A DNA stretch of 37,774 nt from a virus. Under the pieces are notes generated by a model. The model was not told where the DNA came from. It was given only the letters and a program-made list of their open reading frames with translations, and searched no databases. The stretch covers positions 1 through 37,774 of the IMG/VR virus record IMGVR_UViG_3300007734_000655; one strand, 5' to 3'. The position numbers and the translations under genes were made by a program. Of this stretch, positions 13,417-21,762 are shown piece after piece (within the stretch, counting starts at the first letter, position 1; each line of letters starts with the position of its first letter).

Positions 13417-15183
13417 TTAGTTGCCGACTACGGTAGCGCGACCAAAACCTGCTGATGGGGTTATAGCGCCGCCTGCTGCTGGCGCAGTAGTTCCTCTTTT
13501 GTATTCATAGGTCAAGTCGTAAGCATCTTGCAACCTTCCCAAACCTCCTTGAAGTTCTTTAATAAGATCGTCAAGCGCAGTTCGAACATCGTTTGCGTTT
13601 TGCTTTCTATCTATGGCTGCGAATGATGCTTTAAGTTGTTGATTCTCTTTGTCAGATACATTGCCTAACGCACCTCCAGTTTTAGACATATCACGCATTT
13701 CTTGCAATGATTGAAAACCGCCTTTAGCAATTACTTTATCGTACAGCGCCACGGTTCGGCGACCAGCGTCTGTAAGACCCGGCGTTCTTCCCGCTGCAAA
13801 CCCAGTAACAGAGTCAAGACCTGGACTATCTCGCAAAGCCTCAAGGTCTTTAATAAACAACGCCGTTTTGTTTTGATGCCCTCTTAATGCGGTTGTTGCT
13901 TGTGGATAGCTAGCTTCTAGCTTTTGCCGCATCTGCGGCGTTAATCCTTCAATTGCTTTAGCTGGGGTCAATCCTTCGGCTACAGCCCTTGCTTTGGTAA
14001 CAATAATAGTTTTTGTGCGATCTTTTGGATCAACAACTTCCACTGTGCCAGTGCCTGCTGCTCCACCAGCCCCACCACCTTCACCGCCACCAGATTTAGC
14101 CGTCAATCTTGCCATTTGTGCAGCAAATTCTTTGTTGTACGCAGGTGTACCCAGTTCGCCTTTTAACCGTGCAAACGCATCTGCGTTTTTCATTTCTGTT
14201 GAAGGTGCTGGCGGTGCGGCTATAGGTTCGGCTTTAGTTGTTAATCTTGCAAGTTCTTTTTGCAGTCTGTCGTTGTACGCAAGAGAACCTTCTGGGCCTG
14301 CGCCTAATGCTATTGCCTTAGCGTTTTTAATTTCATTGGTTGTGGGTTCTGGTGCTGTTACAGGCGTTTTAGTTTTGAGTTCGTTATAGTACGCAAAACC
14401 TTCTGGCGTTTCTGGTATGCCCAATGCTCTCATTTCGCCAATAGCAACTGGTGGCGCAGCAACAGTAGGCGCTGCACGTTTAGCAGCTTCATAAGCTGCG
14501 TCACCAGCGGCGTCCATTGAGTACCCCAACGCCTTCATTATCTCCAGTTTTTCTGGCGGTTTAGCCGCTGCCGCTACTGCCGCTGGTGCAGTTGCAACTC
14601 CCGTATATCCCCGTGGAAAACGTGTTTGCCCAGGACTTAAAGTAAATCCAGGCTCTGGCTTCTGCCCCTCCAACACACTGGCTGCGGTAACAATAAGCCT
14701 TTGCTTGACATCTGCGTTCCATGCGGCAGGCATATGCGGTGCAAGTTCCGGGTACTGAGCCAAAACGCTTTCGCGAAGCGCCATGTAACTTGGCGCGTCA
14801 GTTGGGTCTATTCCTGCAACCGCATCTCTAGTTTGAGCAACGGCATTTTTCAAAATGTTGGATTTGTGCAGCGCGGCTTGAGAAGATGCTTGTTCAGCTA
14901 GCCGTCGCTCTTTATCCCCTTCAGCCAACGTCTTATAGACGCCTTGCCCCGTTGCGCCATAGCCCAGCAACTGACTGCGGTTACCTTCATTAAGACCAGG
15001 CAAGAATTGACGCAAGGCGTTGCTCTCTTGCTGCGCCCTTACATATTCATCCATCTTCATCTGGTTTAGCGCGTTGGTTTGCTGCCCCTGCTGCAACTGC
15101 TGCATCCTGCCGTATTGGACAAACGGGTCAATCGGCGCTTGGAACTGAGCGCCTTGGGCGATCATAGAGTTTAGGTCAGCCAT
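13417..15183 (-). CDS. Ejection/internal virion protein (gp20 position)
   Basis: This 588-residue protein begins MADLNSMIAQGAQFQAPIDP. Its N-terminal 100 residues are Gln-rich and helical. The middle is Pro/Ala-rich with repeated E-(I/M)-K-N-A-x-A and AYN-type segments (about residues 270-370). A helical C-terminus contains LEALRDSPGLDSVTGFAAG. I use the ATG at 15183, one base past the gp7-like stop, with GGGGG seven bases upstream. It occupies the gp20 place in the P22 order and is probably a DNA-ejection protein; sequence alone does not prove this. Confidence 0.65.
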   Translation of the reverse strand: MADLNSMIAQGAQFQAPIDPFVQYGRMQQLQQGQQTNALNQMKMDEYVRAQQESNALRQFLPGLNEGNRSQLLGYGATGQGVYKTLAEGDKERRLAEQASSQAALHKSNILKNAVAQTRDAVAGIDPTDAPSYMALRESVLAQYPELAPHMPAAWNADVKQRLIVTAASVLEGQKPEPGFTLSPGQTRFPRGYTGVATAPAAVAAAAKPPEKLEIMKALGYSMDAAGDAAYEAAKRAAPTVAAPPVAIGEMRALGIPETPEGFAYYNELKTKTPVTAPEPTTNEIKNAKAIALGAGPEGSLAYNDRLQKELARLTTKAEPIAAPPAPSTEMKNADAFARLKGELGTPAYNKEFAAQMARLTAKSGGGEGGGAGGAAGTGTVEVVDPKDRTKTIIVTKARAVAEGLTPAKAIEGLTPQMRQKLEASYPQATTALRGHQNKTALFIKDLEALRDSPGLDSVTGFAAGRTPGLTDAGRRTVALYDKVIAKGGFQSLQEMRDMSKTGGALGNVSDKENQQLKASFAAIDRKQNANDVRTALDDLIKELQGGLGRLQDAYDLTYEYKRGTTAPAAGGAITPSAGFGRATVVGN

Positions 15184-15184
15184 G

Positions 15185-15964
15185 TTAGTAACCCCCACCT
15201 GGTTGCATTGGAATCATGGTATTGGCGTTGTACGGCGTATTGGTGTACTGAGGCGCGTCATACAAACTAGGCCGTCTTTGCGACGCCAGCCATCTGTCAA
15301 AGTTGCTTTGATTTTGATAGCCGCTTGCCATTGTGCCAAGCGCGTTGTTAAACGTATTGCCTGTACCCAACTGACCTGCGGCAGTGGCTTGACCAGCTTG
15401 GCCCATCAAGTTACCCGCATTGGTGGCATAGTTTTGACCGGCAGTGCCAATTTGAGTGCCTGCTGTTTGACCTACATCAGCAAGCCCCGCCAAACGGTTG
15501 TAACCAGTGTTGGAACGTGCAACTTCAGAGTTGTAGCCTGTCAAAGCACGGTTGTAAGCATTTCCATATTCTTGTGACGCCGTGTCTTGGCCGTAATTTC
15601 CCGCAGCTTTAAGAGCCGCGCCAGACATTAGCCCACCTCTAGCAGCAGCTTGCCGGTCAAGAGCTTTTAACCCTTCACTCATGCGAAAGTTGTAGCCGGG
15701 GTCTAAAACCATATCGCCAGCGCCAAACTTGAACGGGCCTGGTTGTGCAAACGCGCCGCTTTGCATCTGAGCCAATGCGTTGTTACCTACGTCTAGTCTA
15801 GGCTGTAGCCGCGCTATGTCTTCGCGCCGTTGCTGTGCTTGCAAATCAATAGCGCGATTAGCGGCATCCGATGAAGTGCTTGCCGCAGCCTGCTGGCCTT
15901 GCGAACTGATTAGCCCACCTAAAAGTGACGCACCAGCGGGGATTGCAATTTCTGGACTAGGCAT
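15185..15964 (-). CDS. DNA ejection protein, gp7-like
   Basis: This 259-residue protein contains LDPGYNFRMSEGLKALDRQA, ARGGLMSGAALKAAGNYGQD and TASQEYGNAYNRALTGYN, highly typical of gp7-type DNA-transfer proteins of short-tailed phages. The N-terminus has a Gly/Ala/Leu hydrophobic patch (AIPAGASLLGGLISSQG). I place the start at ATG 15964 (MPSPEIAIPAG), with GAGGAG seven to eight bases upstream; the longer frame to 16036 has no RBS. P22 gp7 is 229 residues, so the length fits. Confidence 0.8.
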   Translation of the reverse strand: MPSPEIAIPAGASLLGGLISSQGQQAAASTSSDAANRAIDLQAQQRREDIARLQPRLDVGNNALAQMQSGAFAQPGPFKFGAGDMVLDPGYNFRMSEGLKALDRQAAARGGLMSGAALKAAGNYGQDTASQEYGNAYNRALTGYNSEVARSNTGYNRLAGLADVGQTAGTQIGTAGQNYATNAGNLMGQAGQATAAGQLGTGNTFNNALGTMASGYQNQSNFDRWLASQRRPSLYDAPQYTNTPYNANTMIPMQPGGGY

Positions 15965-16412
15965 CTTCAAACTCCTCAAAAGCGTAGAACTCGCGGATTT
16001 CGCGGGACACCTTACGCATATGCTCAAAACCACCAATCAAAAAGGCAGTGGCGATATGTATTTCAATCCCAAAATTACGGATGTGAAACGCTAAATTCCG
16101 CAAGTGCTTTTTGTCACTTTTGCACATCTCATTTGCGTCATGGAACCCATTGATTGACGCCATAATCAAAGGCTGGTAATAGGCATAGTTTGCCACAAAC
16201 CAGCGGTTAGCAGGCAACACAAACATCAGCGACAAAAACGCCCGATTGATGTGTTCGTCTGAGATTGGAACATCCTTGTCAATCAGATCGTCCCACAACT
16301 CAACTGCGTCAAAAAAGCAGTTCACAAAGTCGATAGCTTCTTGGTGGCCTAAAAACCACCGCAGTTTATTGGCCTTACTGTCTTCTTGCCATTGGGCGGA
16401 CATGATAGGCAT
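15957..16412 (-). CDS. Late-operon protein of unknown function, 151 aa
   Basis: This soluble, mostly helical protein contains WFLGHQEAIDFVNCFFDAVELWDD near its start and aromatic-rich segments (PANRWFVANYAYYQP) in the middle. The start is coupled to the upstream stop in TAATG (16410-16414). It sits between a fibre-like protein and the gp7-like gene and is well kept in frame. The helical bundle character recalls the DUF5856 protein at 25647-26009, but clear homology is not visible. It could be a late-assembly helper. Confidence 0.6.
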   Translation of the reverse strand: MPIMSAQWQEDSKANKLRWFLGHQEAIDFVNCFFDAVELWDDLIDKDVPISDEHINRAFLSLMFVLPANRWFVANYAYYQPLIMASINGFHDANEMCKSDKKHLRNLAFHIRNFGIEIHIATAFLIGGFEHMRKVSREIREFYAFEEFEDA

Positions 16413-17131
16413 TACCCAACCACCCAGGCCGTGCCATTGTCAAACACCGGGCAAACCACCGCACCACCACCGACGGGGGCAGCTAAAAATGTAGGGGCTA
16501 AAGCGTTAGTCACCCATGCCCTGCGGCCTTGCGTACCGGGTGTTGGCAGGGTCGCCACCGTGTAGGCTGCACCTAGCCCATTACCGCCATTGGCTACGGG
16601 TAGGATACCAGATACCTGCGTGGTCAGGCTCACCCCACTCAGCGCCCCGCCAAGCGTCAAACTGCCTGATGTGGTTACTGTGCCGGTTAGCGTAATGCCG
16701 TTAACTGTGCCCGTACCACCTACGCTGGTCACTGTGCCCACAAAGGCATCGTTGCTGGTGATGGTGAAGTTGGGATATGTCCCGGTCACCACCGTCGTTC
16801 CAGCACCCGTCAGCACCACCGTCAAGTCGGGCAGGCTGTTAGTCACTGTAATGGTACCTGCGCCGTTGGTCACAGTGATGCCGGTGCTGGCCGTCAGAGT
16901 GTGCAAGGCATAGCCCGTGCCATTGCCGATCAGCAGTTGGCCGTTGGTTGGGATAGTGTTAAGTCCCGTCCCACCGTTGATGACTGGCGTGATGCCAATG
17001 CCGCCGCCCGTGATGGTGTAGACGTTGTTGAACCAGAGAAACCATTCCATTGATACAGCGCCCGTCTGCGCGTTTAGCAGCGGGACGCGAGGCGCGGGGA
17101 TCTGGGTGATATTGGTGTTGGTGGTCGCCAT
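16412..17131 (-). CDS. Fibre-like tail protein; tail-needle candidate
   Basis: This 239-residue, Gly/Thr/Val-rich protein has short beta repeats (NGGTGLNTIPTNGQLLIGNG; TASTGITVTNGAGTITVTN) characteristic of trimeric phage fibres. It ends in a small domain finishing GGGAVVCPVFDNGTAWVVG. It follows the gp10-like gene directly (one base between them), exactly where P22 encodes its tail needle gp26 (233 residues). A needle or short fibre is thus a positional inference; gp26-like heptads are not obvious. Confidence 0.65.
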   Translation of the reverse strand: MATTNTNITQIPAPRVPLLNAQTGAVSMEWFLWFNNVYTITGGGIGITPVINGGTGLNTIPTNGQLLIGNGTGYALHTLTASTGITVTNGAGTITVTNSLPDLTVVLTGAGTTVVTGTYPNFTITSNDAFVGTVTSVGGTGTVNGITLTGTVTTSGSLTLGGALSGVSLTTQVSGILPVANGGNGLGAAYTVATLPTPGTQGRRAWVTNALAPTFLAAPVGGGAVVCPVFDNGTAWVVG

Positions 17132-17132
17132 A

Positions 17133-18575
17133 TCAGTCCTTAGTCGGACTGAGTACCAACTCAGCGCCCATGATGCTGACCTTTACCGGGTCAGTGCCGC
17201 TGATCTCATACACCCGGTCGCGCAGCTTGAGCGTCATGCCTAGCCGACGCCAGAACGTGCGGTAGCCGTACTCGCCGATCTGGCCCATGCTAGCCCAATG
17301 CTCGTTTGACCAAGTGTGACCGCCATCATCGCTCCAACGCAACATACATTGCGGGTCAGAGCCTTGGCCGTTATTCAGCCCCACGCCTGATTCAGCATTG
17401 AGTTGCAGGGTATGGTGAGCCGTGCGCTTGAAGTTGTTCTGACCTGGCGGCAGCGCCCTCCATGAGCGCAACCACTTTTGAATGCCGCCGTTGTCAGCAA
17501 AAATGTCTAGATTGAACTTGTAGATGTTGCCGTTCTCAAAGTCACCAACAATGATGTTGCCGCCAAAGTTGCACTGGCAATTGCTGCGGTGCCGCATAAA
17601 TAGGCCGTTATCAAACCTTGCGCGTTCATGCCATGCTTCAGTAGCTACATCGTAAACCCAAGTGGCGTTGCCTGATGGGAACGTTAGCACATAAAAGGCA
17701 TGGCCTTCCTGCTGGTACGTGTAGGCAATGGCGTCCGAGATGTTGCCGTACTGGGCAATAGCGTACTCAACGGCATGGGTAGAAACCCGAGTTCCGGTGT
17801 AGCCGTTGGCGCGGTAGACGATGCCCTGTCCACGGGCGTCTGTACCTAGCCAGAACAGGCCATTGTCAAGTTTGGCTATGGAGTATGCAGAGACGCAGCC
17901 AATCTCGTTAAACGCGCCTTGGATGCGCTGCAAAGGGAAGTCAGCAGTGCCTGCGTCATACCAGACCTCTACCGAGTCAGTACCAAACACCCATAGTTGC
18001 CGGTGGTCAGCAATAAGCCCCACTACACCATCGGGCGAGCCTTCAGCAGATGCGAAATCCAGCGGGTCAACTGAAGAGCCGTCCAGCAACTGCGATACCC
18101 AAATGATCTGGCTGTTTGGCTGGTTGAAGACAAAGTAACCGTCAAGGTACGCCACCGTCACAGCGCCAGCAAAGTCTGGGTCTGTGATCTGCGCAAACAC
18201 GTTGGTGGTTTCGTTGTAGATGTAGCCGTCTGGATTGCAGGCAAAGAAGATTTGAGTGCCGTTGTCCGCAATGGATACCGGGCCGGTGCCTGTCACCGTA
18301 CCAAGCAAAGTCGGTGTAGCCGTCATGCCGGTCAACTTGTAGACTTCATAGCCCGACACGACATAGAAGTCGCTGCCGTTGGTCTGGTGCGCCCACAGCG
18401 CCCGGATAGGGCCGGTTCCTACAGATTGCAGAAACTCCAGCCCTGGGGCGCGATTCAGAAACCCAGCCTCTAAGCCACCAGCAGGAATGGCTTCAGGGAA
18501 CAGGTTGACCATTCTGTTGTTTGCAGCGTTGACGCTACGCGCAACATAGGCGCTGCCAAGAATTGGCGTGTGCAT
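17133..18575 (-). CDS. Packaged DNA stabilisation protein, gp10-like
   Basis: This 480-residue protein fits P22 gp10 (472 residues, Phage_stabilise family). The N-terminus has ARSVNAANNRMVNLFPEA and RAPGLEFLQSVGTG; later come DGYFVFNQPNSQ, LWVFGTDSVEVWYDAG and a beta-propeller-like series of strands. Proteins of this family assemble below the portal and gp4 to close the tail machine and keep DNA in the head. The start overlaps the stop of a 36-codon ORF in TAATG. Confidence 0.85.
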   Translation of the reverse strand: MHTPILGSAYVARSVNAANNRMVNLFPEAIPAGGLEAGFLNRAPGLEFLQSVGTGPIRALWAHQTNGSDFYVVSGYEVYKLTGMTATPTLLGTVTGTGPVSIADNGTQIFFACNPDGYIYNETTNVFAQITDPDFAGAVTVAYLDGYFVFNQPNSQIIWVSQLLDGSSVDPLDFASAEGSPDGVVGLIADHRQLWVFGTDSVEVWYDAGTADFPLQRIQGAFNEIGCVSAYSIAKLDNGLFWLGTDARGQGIVYRANGYTGTRVSTHAVEYAIAQYGNISDAIAYTYQQEGHAFYVLTFPSGNATWVYDVATEAWHERARFDNGLFMRHRSNCQCNFGGNIIVGDFENGNIYKFNLDIFADNGGIQKWLRSWRALPPGQNNFKRTAHHTLQLNAESGVGLNNGQGSDPQCMLRWSDDGGHTWSNEHWASMGQIGEYGYRTFWRRLGMTLKLRDRVYEISGTDPVKVSIMGAELVLSPTKD

Positions 18576-18685
18576 TAAATAAACCCCTTTTTCACTGGTT
18601 TGGGCCAGAACAACAAGTTGACCCTCTCCGCCTTCAAACGGTGTTTGGTAGAGTGCCCCCTCGGGGTTTGCGTTGTAAAAAACAT
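18575..18685 (-). CDS. Small basic ORF, 36 aa, coupled to gp10-like gene
   Basis: ATG at 18685 opens MFFTTQTPRGHSTKHRLKAE, and the frame ends TAA at 18577-18575, overlapping the gp10-like start (TAATG). The upstream gp4-like stop lies only four bases before the ATG. No SD is visible, so translation would rely on coupling. The product is very basic (His/Lys/Arg) with no known family. It may simply couple ribosomes to the next gene. Confidence 0.4.
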   Translation of the reverse strand: MFFTTQTPRGHSTKHRLKAERVNLLFWPKPVKKGFI

Positions 18686-18689
18686 CGTA

Positions 18690-19406
18690 TCAGAAATTGC
18701 CAGCGTAGATGTTGTACCGTTGGCGATTTGCCACAATACCGTAAGGCATAGCCATCACATCATCTGGGTTATTGATGCGCTTAATGTTGCGCTTGCTGGT
18801 CATGGCAATGCGTGAGACTTGCGGACTTGGCTCGACGCCAAACTCTGCGGCAATCTCACAGGCCAAATTGAACCTAAAGGCTCGCAGATAACCTGGTGGG
18901 AACGACAGCGTAGTCGCCAGCGTTGCCGGTTGATGCAGCTCTTCAACTGAAATAAAGTGCCATTCCAGCGGACGCAATGGCACTGGATAGACGTACATCT
19001 CAATGTCGGGGTACGTCATGTTGATCCACAGAACTTGCGGATACGTGCTGGTCACTGTCTTGACTGCAATCCCATCGTACTGCTGCTGGTTGATGATCTT
19101 AATGCCGTAGCTGACGTTGGTAGCTGCGTCCCTGAAGTAGGTAGCATCGTCAATCAAGACCGGCCTATTGCCGACAAAATCACCAGTGGGGCCTAACGTG
19201 CGGCTTTTAGCACTTGCAGGCCAAGTAAACACCTGATCCTGAGTGCTGAATATTGACAGTCGCTCAGTGTTCCATGAGTCGATCATCTGATTGAGCGCCG
19301 ACAGCGCGTCTTGAGATGCCGCCGCTGAAGGTGTCTCACCCTCTGCCAGCATCCCAATCAGGCGCATGGCCCCGTTTATCTGGTCGCCAGCAGATGTGGT
19401 ACTCAT
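18690..19406 (-). CDS. Head-to-tail adaptor, P22 gp4-like
   Basis: This 238-residue protein contains ALNQMIDSWNTERLSIFS, FTWPASAKSRTLGPTGDF and RPLEWHFISVEELHQP, as in P22 gp4 tail accessory factors (gp4 itself is 166 residues). These bind the portal and form the platform for gp10. A putative GGAG lies five bases before the ATG. The gene order gp4-gp10 is that of P22. The C-terminal third (about residues 170-238) is an extension relative to the P22 protein, with unknown role. Confidence 0.8.
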   Translation of the reverse strand: MSTTSAGDQINGAMRLIGMLAEGETPSAAASQDALSALNQMIDSWNTERLSIFSTQDQVFTWPASAKSRTLGPTGDFVGNRPVLIDDATYFRDAATNVSYGIKIINQQQYDGIAVKTVTSTYPQVLWINMTYPDIEMYVYPVPLRPLEWHFISVEELHQPATLATTLSFPPGYLRAFRFNLACEIAAEFGVEPSPQVSRIAMTSKRNIKRINNPDDVMAMPYGIVANRQRYNIYAGNF

Positions 19407-19595
19407 TTACGCTCCTAGTTCAGCAACCTCAACTCGCGGCCTGCCACGGGGACGCCTCATTTCGTTTACCGTGGCAGGTGGCTCAACGTCACCTAAATCA
19501 TACCTCACCCAGCCATTTTTTTCGTCGTAAACAGCTTCCTCTTCAGCGCAAGCCACTTTCGTACCGTGGACCGGGTGACGTAGATAAATGACCAT
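19407..19595 (-). CDS. Small late protein with RHPxHGTKVA motif, 62 aa
   Basis: The sequence starts MVIYLRHPVHGTKVACAEEE and continues DEKNGWVRYDLGD. This is a recurring small protein of phage structural operons with unknown role. It ends directly before the gp4-like ATG (TAA-ATG). A basic RRPRGRPR stretch lies near the C-terminus. No strong SD is seen. Confidence 0.7.
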   Translation of the reverse strand: MVIYLRHPVHGTKVACAEEEAVYDEKNGWVRYDLGDVEPPATVNEMRRPRGRPRVEVAELGA

Positions 19596-19597
19596 TT

Positions 19598-20014
19598 TTA
19601 CGCTGCGCCGTGAATGACTGAGAAATTGATAATTACCGCTTCAGAGTATGAAGTGGCAGCAGTCAGATTTCGCAACGTAATCAAGGCAGAACCAGCAGCC
19701 AAATATGAAACGTAAGTTGTGTAAGCACCAAGCGCACTACCAGTGGTATTGCTTGATACGTTCACAATGATGGTGTCATTGATGGAAATCATGCTGTTGG
19801 TCAGAATAAACGAAACAGCGGTGGCTCCAGCCAAAGCTGCGTTGTTCATCGTAATGCGCCCAGCAGACTTGTTCAGAGTTACCCCTGTGCCTTTGTCTGT
19901 TGCTTGCGTTACGGTGCCTTGAGCAGCCGTAGAGTAGCCAATTTCTTGGCTTGCGTAGCAGGTAGTAAATTCCGGGTCGGCGTAAGCAACGCCGATTGGT
20001 TGGGTATTGGGCAT
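19598..20014 (-). CDS. Virion structural protein, beta-rich, 138 aa
   Basis: This protein contains SAGRITMNNAALAGATAVSF, ILTNSMISINDTIIVNVSS and LITLRNLTAATSYSEAVIINF, a beta-sandwich pattern common to small phage structural proteins. Its place just after the coat gene suggests decoration or head completion. AAAAGGACATACC stands before the ATG, directly behind a UUCG hairpin. Confidence 0.7.
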   Translation of the reverse strand: MPNTQPIGVAYADPEFTTCYASQEIGYSTAAQGTVTQATDKGTGVTLNKSAGRITMNNAALAGATAVSFILTNSMISINDTIIVNVSSNTTGSALGAYTTYVSYLAAGSALITLRNLTAATSYSEAVIINFSVIHGAA

Positions 20015-20026
20015 GGTATGTCCTTT

Positions 20027-20044
20027 TAGGGGCCGAAGCCCCTA
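20027..20044 (-). promoter_or_regulatory. Intercistronic UUCG hairpin
   Basis: On the minus strand TAGGGGC-TTCG-GCCCCTA forms a perfect 7-bp stem with an extra-stable UUCG loop. It lies between the stop of the 140-residue gene and the SD of the 138-residue gene. No U-tract follows (AAAAGGAC instead), so it is more likely an RNA-stability or processing element than a terminator. Confidence 0.65.
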
Positions 20045-20050
20045 TTTGGT

Positions 20051-20473
20051 TTAAGCAACCCGATACACAGTGTAAGCAGCATCGCCGGTCTTGCGGAACA
20101 AGAACTGCCCTGCGCCGCTAACCCCAGCCGCACTGCCGGTAATTGCAATAAGCAAGTTGCCAACAGCAGTAATGCCAGTACCAACAACCATAGTGACAAT
20201 ACCAGATGAAGTGCCCAAGTTAACGACTTTTAGTTCAAAGGTGCTATTGACCTTTGCGTTAACAAACACAGCGTCAATTGCTGCTGCCGTAGGCATCGTA
20301 TAACTTACGGCGCCAGTGCCAGCAGTAGCTACCAAAAGACCACCAGTAATTTGCGCTGCGGTCAGAGTGGCCGTAGCAGTTGCGGTCTGGGGCGCTGCTT
20401 GAACGCCCATAACGATTTCATTGGTGTTGCCATCAGTAAACTGATACCCACCGCCAGAATTAGGGAGAGCCAT
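20051..20473 (-). CDS. Virion structural/decoration protein candidate, 140 aa
   Basis: This low-complexity, Ala/Thr/Gly-rich protein starts MALPNSGGGYQFTDGNTNEI and contains SYTMPTAAAIDAVF and NSTFELKVVNLGTSSGIVTM, consistent with a beta-sandwich virion protein. It is the first gene after coat and is bracketed by two UUCG hairpins, suggesting separate dosage control. AAAGGAAATTATC precedes the ATG. A capsid decoration role is inference from position. Confidence 0.7.
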   Translation of the reverse strand: MALPNSGGGYQFTDGNTNEIVMGVQAAPQTATATATLTAAQITGGLLVATAGTGAVSYTMPTAAAIDAVFVNAKVNSTFELKVVNLGTSSGIVTMVVGTGITAVGNLLIAITGSAAGVSGAGQFLFRKTGDAAYTVYRVA

Positions 20474-20501
20474 GATAATTTCCTTTGAAAGATGTTACGA
20501 A

Positions 20502-20519
20502 GAAAGGGGCCGAAGCCCC
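20502..20519 (-). terminator. UUCG hairpin after coat gene, possible weak terminator
   Basis: On the minus strand GGGGC-TTCG-GCCCC (20519-20506) is followed by TTTCTT, a short imperfect U-tract, eight bases after the coat stop codon. It may cause partial termination, or protect the coat mRNA 3' end. The stem core is the same as in the 20027-20044 hairpin. Confidence 0.55.
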
Positions 20520-20526
20520 ATTCAAT

Positions 20527-21741
20527 TTAGCCCCACAGACGGCAAGCCATCTGAGGACGAATAGTGCCAAAACCGTACAAAACGTCAATACGGCAAGGCA
20601 TACGGTCATTGTTAATATCGTACTGGCGAACCACACGAAGCGAGATACCGTTATGGTTTGCGCGAGCAGCCATATCTACCCCCTGGGGCATGAGGAGGTC
20701 AGCCGTAGCAAATGTTATTGCGTCCTTGTGGTAAACCAAATTCTGTGGATAGCCAGTTGATGCAGTACCAACAAACGTCACGGCAGCGTTATCAGCAGGG
20801 AAACTGTCAACGGTAGCCAAGGCGCTGGCGCTGGTGTAGATTGCTGGGCTGATTGCAATGCTAGTCCATGAACCGCTGGATGCGGTATTTGTAGCGGTAC
20901 AAACAAACTGTTGCAAAGAACCAGTGGACTCACGGGTTTGTGGATTAACTGCGTACACACCGGCAATGGTAAATACGTCACCAGTCACAACGGTTGCAGC
21001 ACCAGTACCGCCGTCAATGCTGATCGTAGATTGGCCTTGGGTGCTAACAGCACCGTTAACCAAGATCGTGTCGGCAGTAGACCGTGTACCAGTGGTGTGA
21101 ACCTTGATGGATTGGCTCATGTTGACTTCATCAAACCCAAGCACACCAGTACCCATCATGCCGTTCTTGAACTGGCGTGACACGGTATCGGTGGGGTTAA
21201 ACAAGCCCTTCATGCCCTCAACCAAACCAGCGTTGGCGGCAGGATTGACGGTAGCGTAGCGCGGGGACATTACAGCAGCGTTCTCGTTCAGTTTTTGCTG
21301 CGCTTGCAACAGAACCAAAGAGGTAGCTGGGGTCGTGCCAGGAGTGCCAACAGTCGCGTAGATCGACTTGTAAGCGTTAGCAACGTCAGCGTCAATGCTG
21401 GAGGCCAACTGAGAGATACGGGGCTTGAGAACCCGTTCTGCAAAGTCATCCAATTGCAGGGTCAGTTCAGCGGTTGTGAAGTTCACGCCGATGTGTTTCT
21501 GGCTTGCCACGGTCAGGGTTGTGAACTGCTCGTTGTCGTCCTGAACTTGCAGGGCGGCACCGTCAGTCACCAGAGCGCGGTCAGGCAGGCGGATACGCAG
21601 GGTAGAGCCGATTTTGGCACCGTTAACAGCAAAGCTGTCATCGTACTGTCGGTTCACGTTGCGGGTAATCACCAGGTTGTTCTCAAGGATTTCGAGAGCC
21701 TTCCGGGTAATCATGTCAATGGTAAGAATGCTATTAGCCAC
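20527..21741 (-). CDS. Major capsid protein, P22 coat-like
   Basis: This 404-residue protein opens MANSILTIDMITRKALEILE, has RIRLPDRALVTDGAAL (about 50-65) and HIGVNFTTAELTLQLDDFAE (about 83-102), as in P22-type coat proteins (P22: 430 residues). Then come NPAANAGLVEGMKGLF and GFDEVNMSQSIKVHTTG. The start codon is GTG (21741-21739) with AAGGAAAAATC upstream, odd for the most abundant protein. A small inserted Ig-like region is possible between about residues 225 and 350 (Thr/Ser-rich). Confidence 0.85.
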   Translation of the reverse strand: MANSILTIDMITRKALEILENNLVITRNVNRQYDDSFAVNGAKIGSTLRIRLPDRALVTDGAALQVQDDNEQFTTLTVASQKHIGVNFTTAELTLQLDDFAERVLKPRISQLASSIDADVANAYKSIYATVGTPGTTPATSLVLLQAQQKLNENAAVMSPRYATVNPAANAGLVEGMKGLFNPTDTVSRQFKNGMMGTGVLGFDEVNMSQSIKVHTTGTRSTADTILVNGAVSTQGQSTISIDGGTGAATVVTGDVFTIAGVYAVNPQTRESTGSLQQFVCTATNTASSGSWTSIAISPAIYTSASALATVDSFPADNAAVTFVGTASTGYPQNLVYHKDAITFATADLLMPQGVDMAARANHNGISLRVVRQYDINNDRMPCRIDVLYGFGTIRPQMACRLWG

Positions 21742-21762
21742 GATTTTTCCTTAGAAAATAAA

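Noticed and set aside
18650-18675. CCCC/GGGG hairpin near 18656-18666 as a terminator
   Set aside because: Only a 4-bp stem with a short T run on the plus strand where no plus-strand gene precedes it; it lies in the 36-codon ORF.
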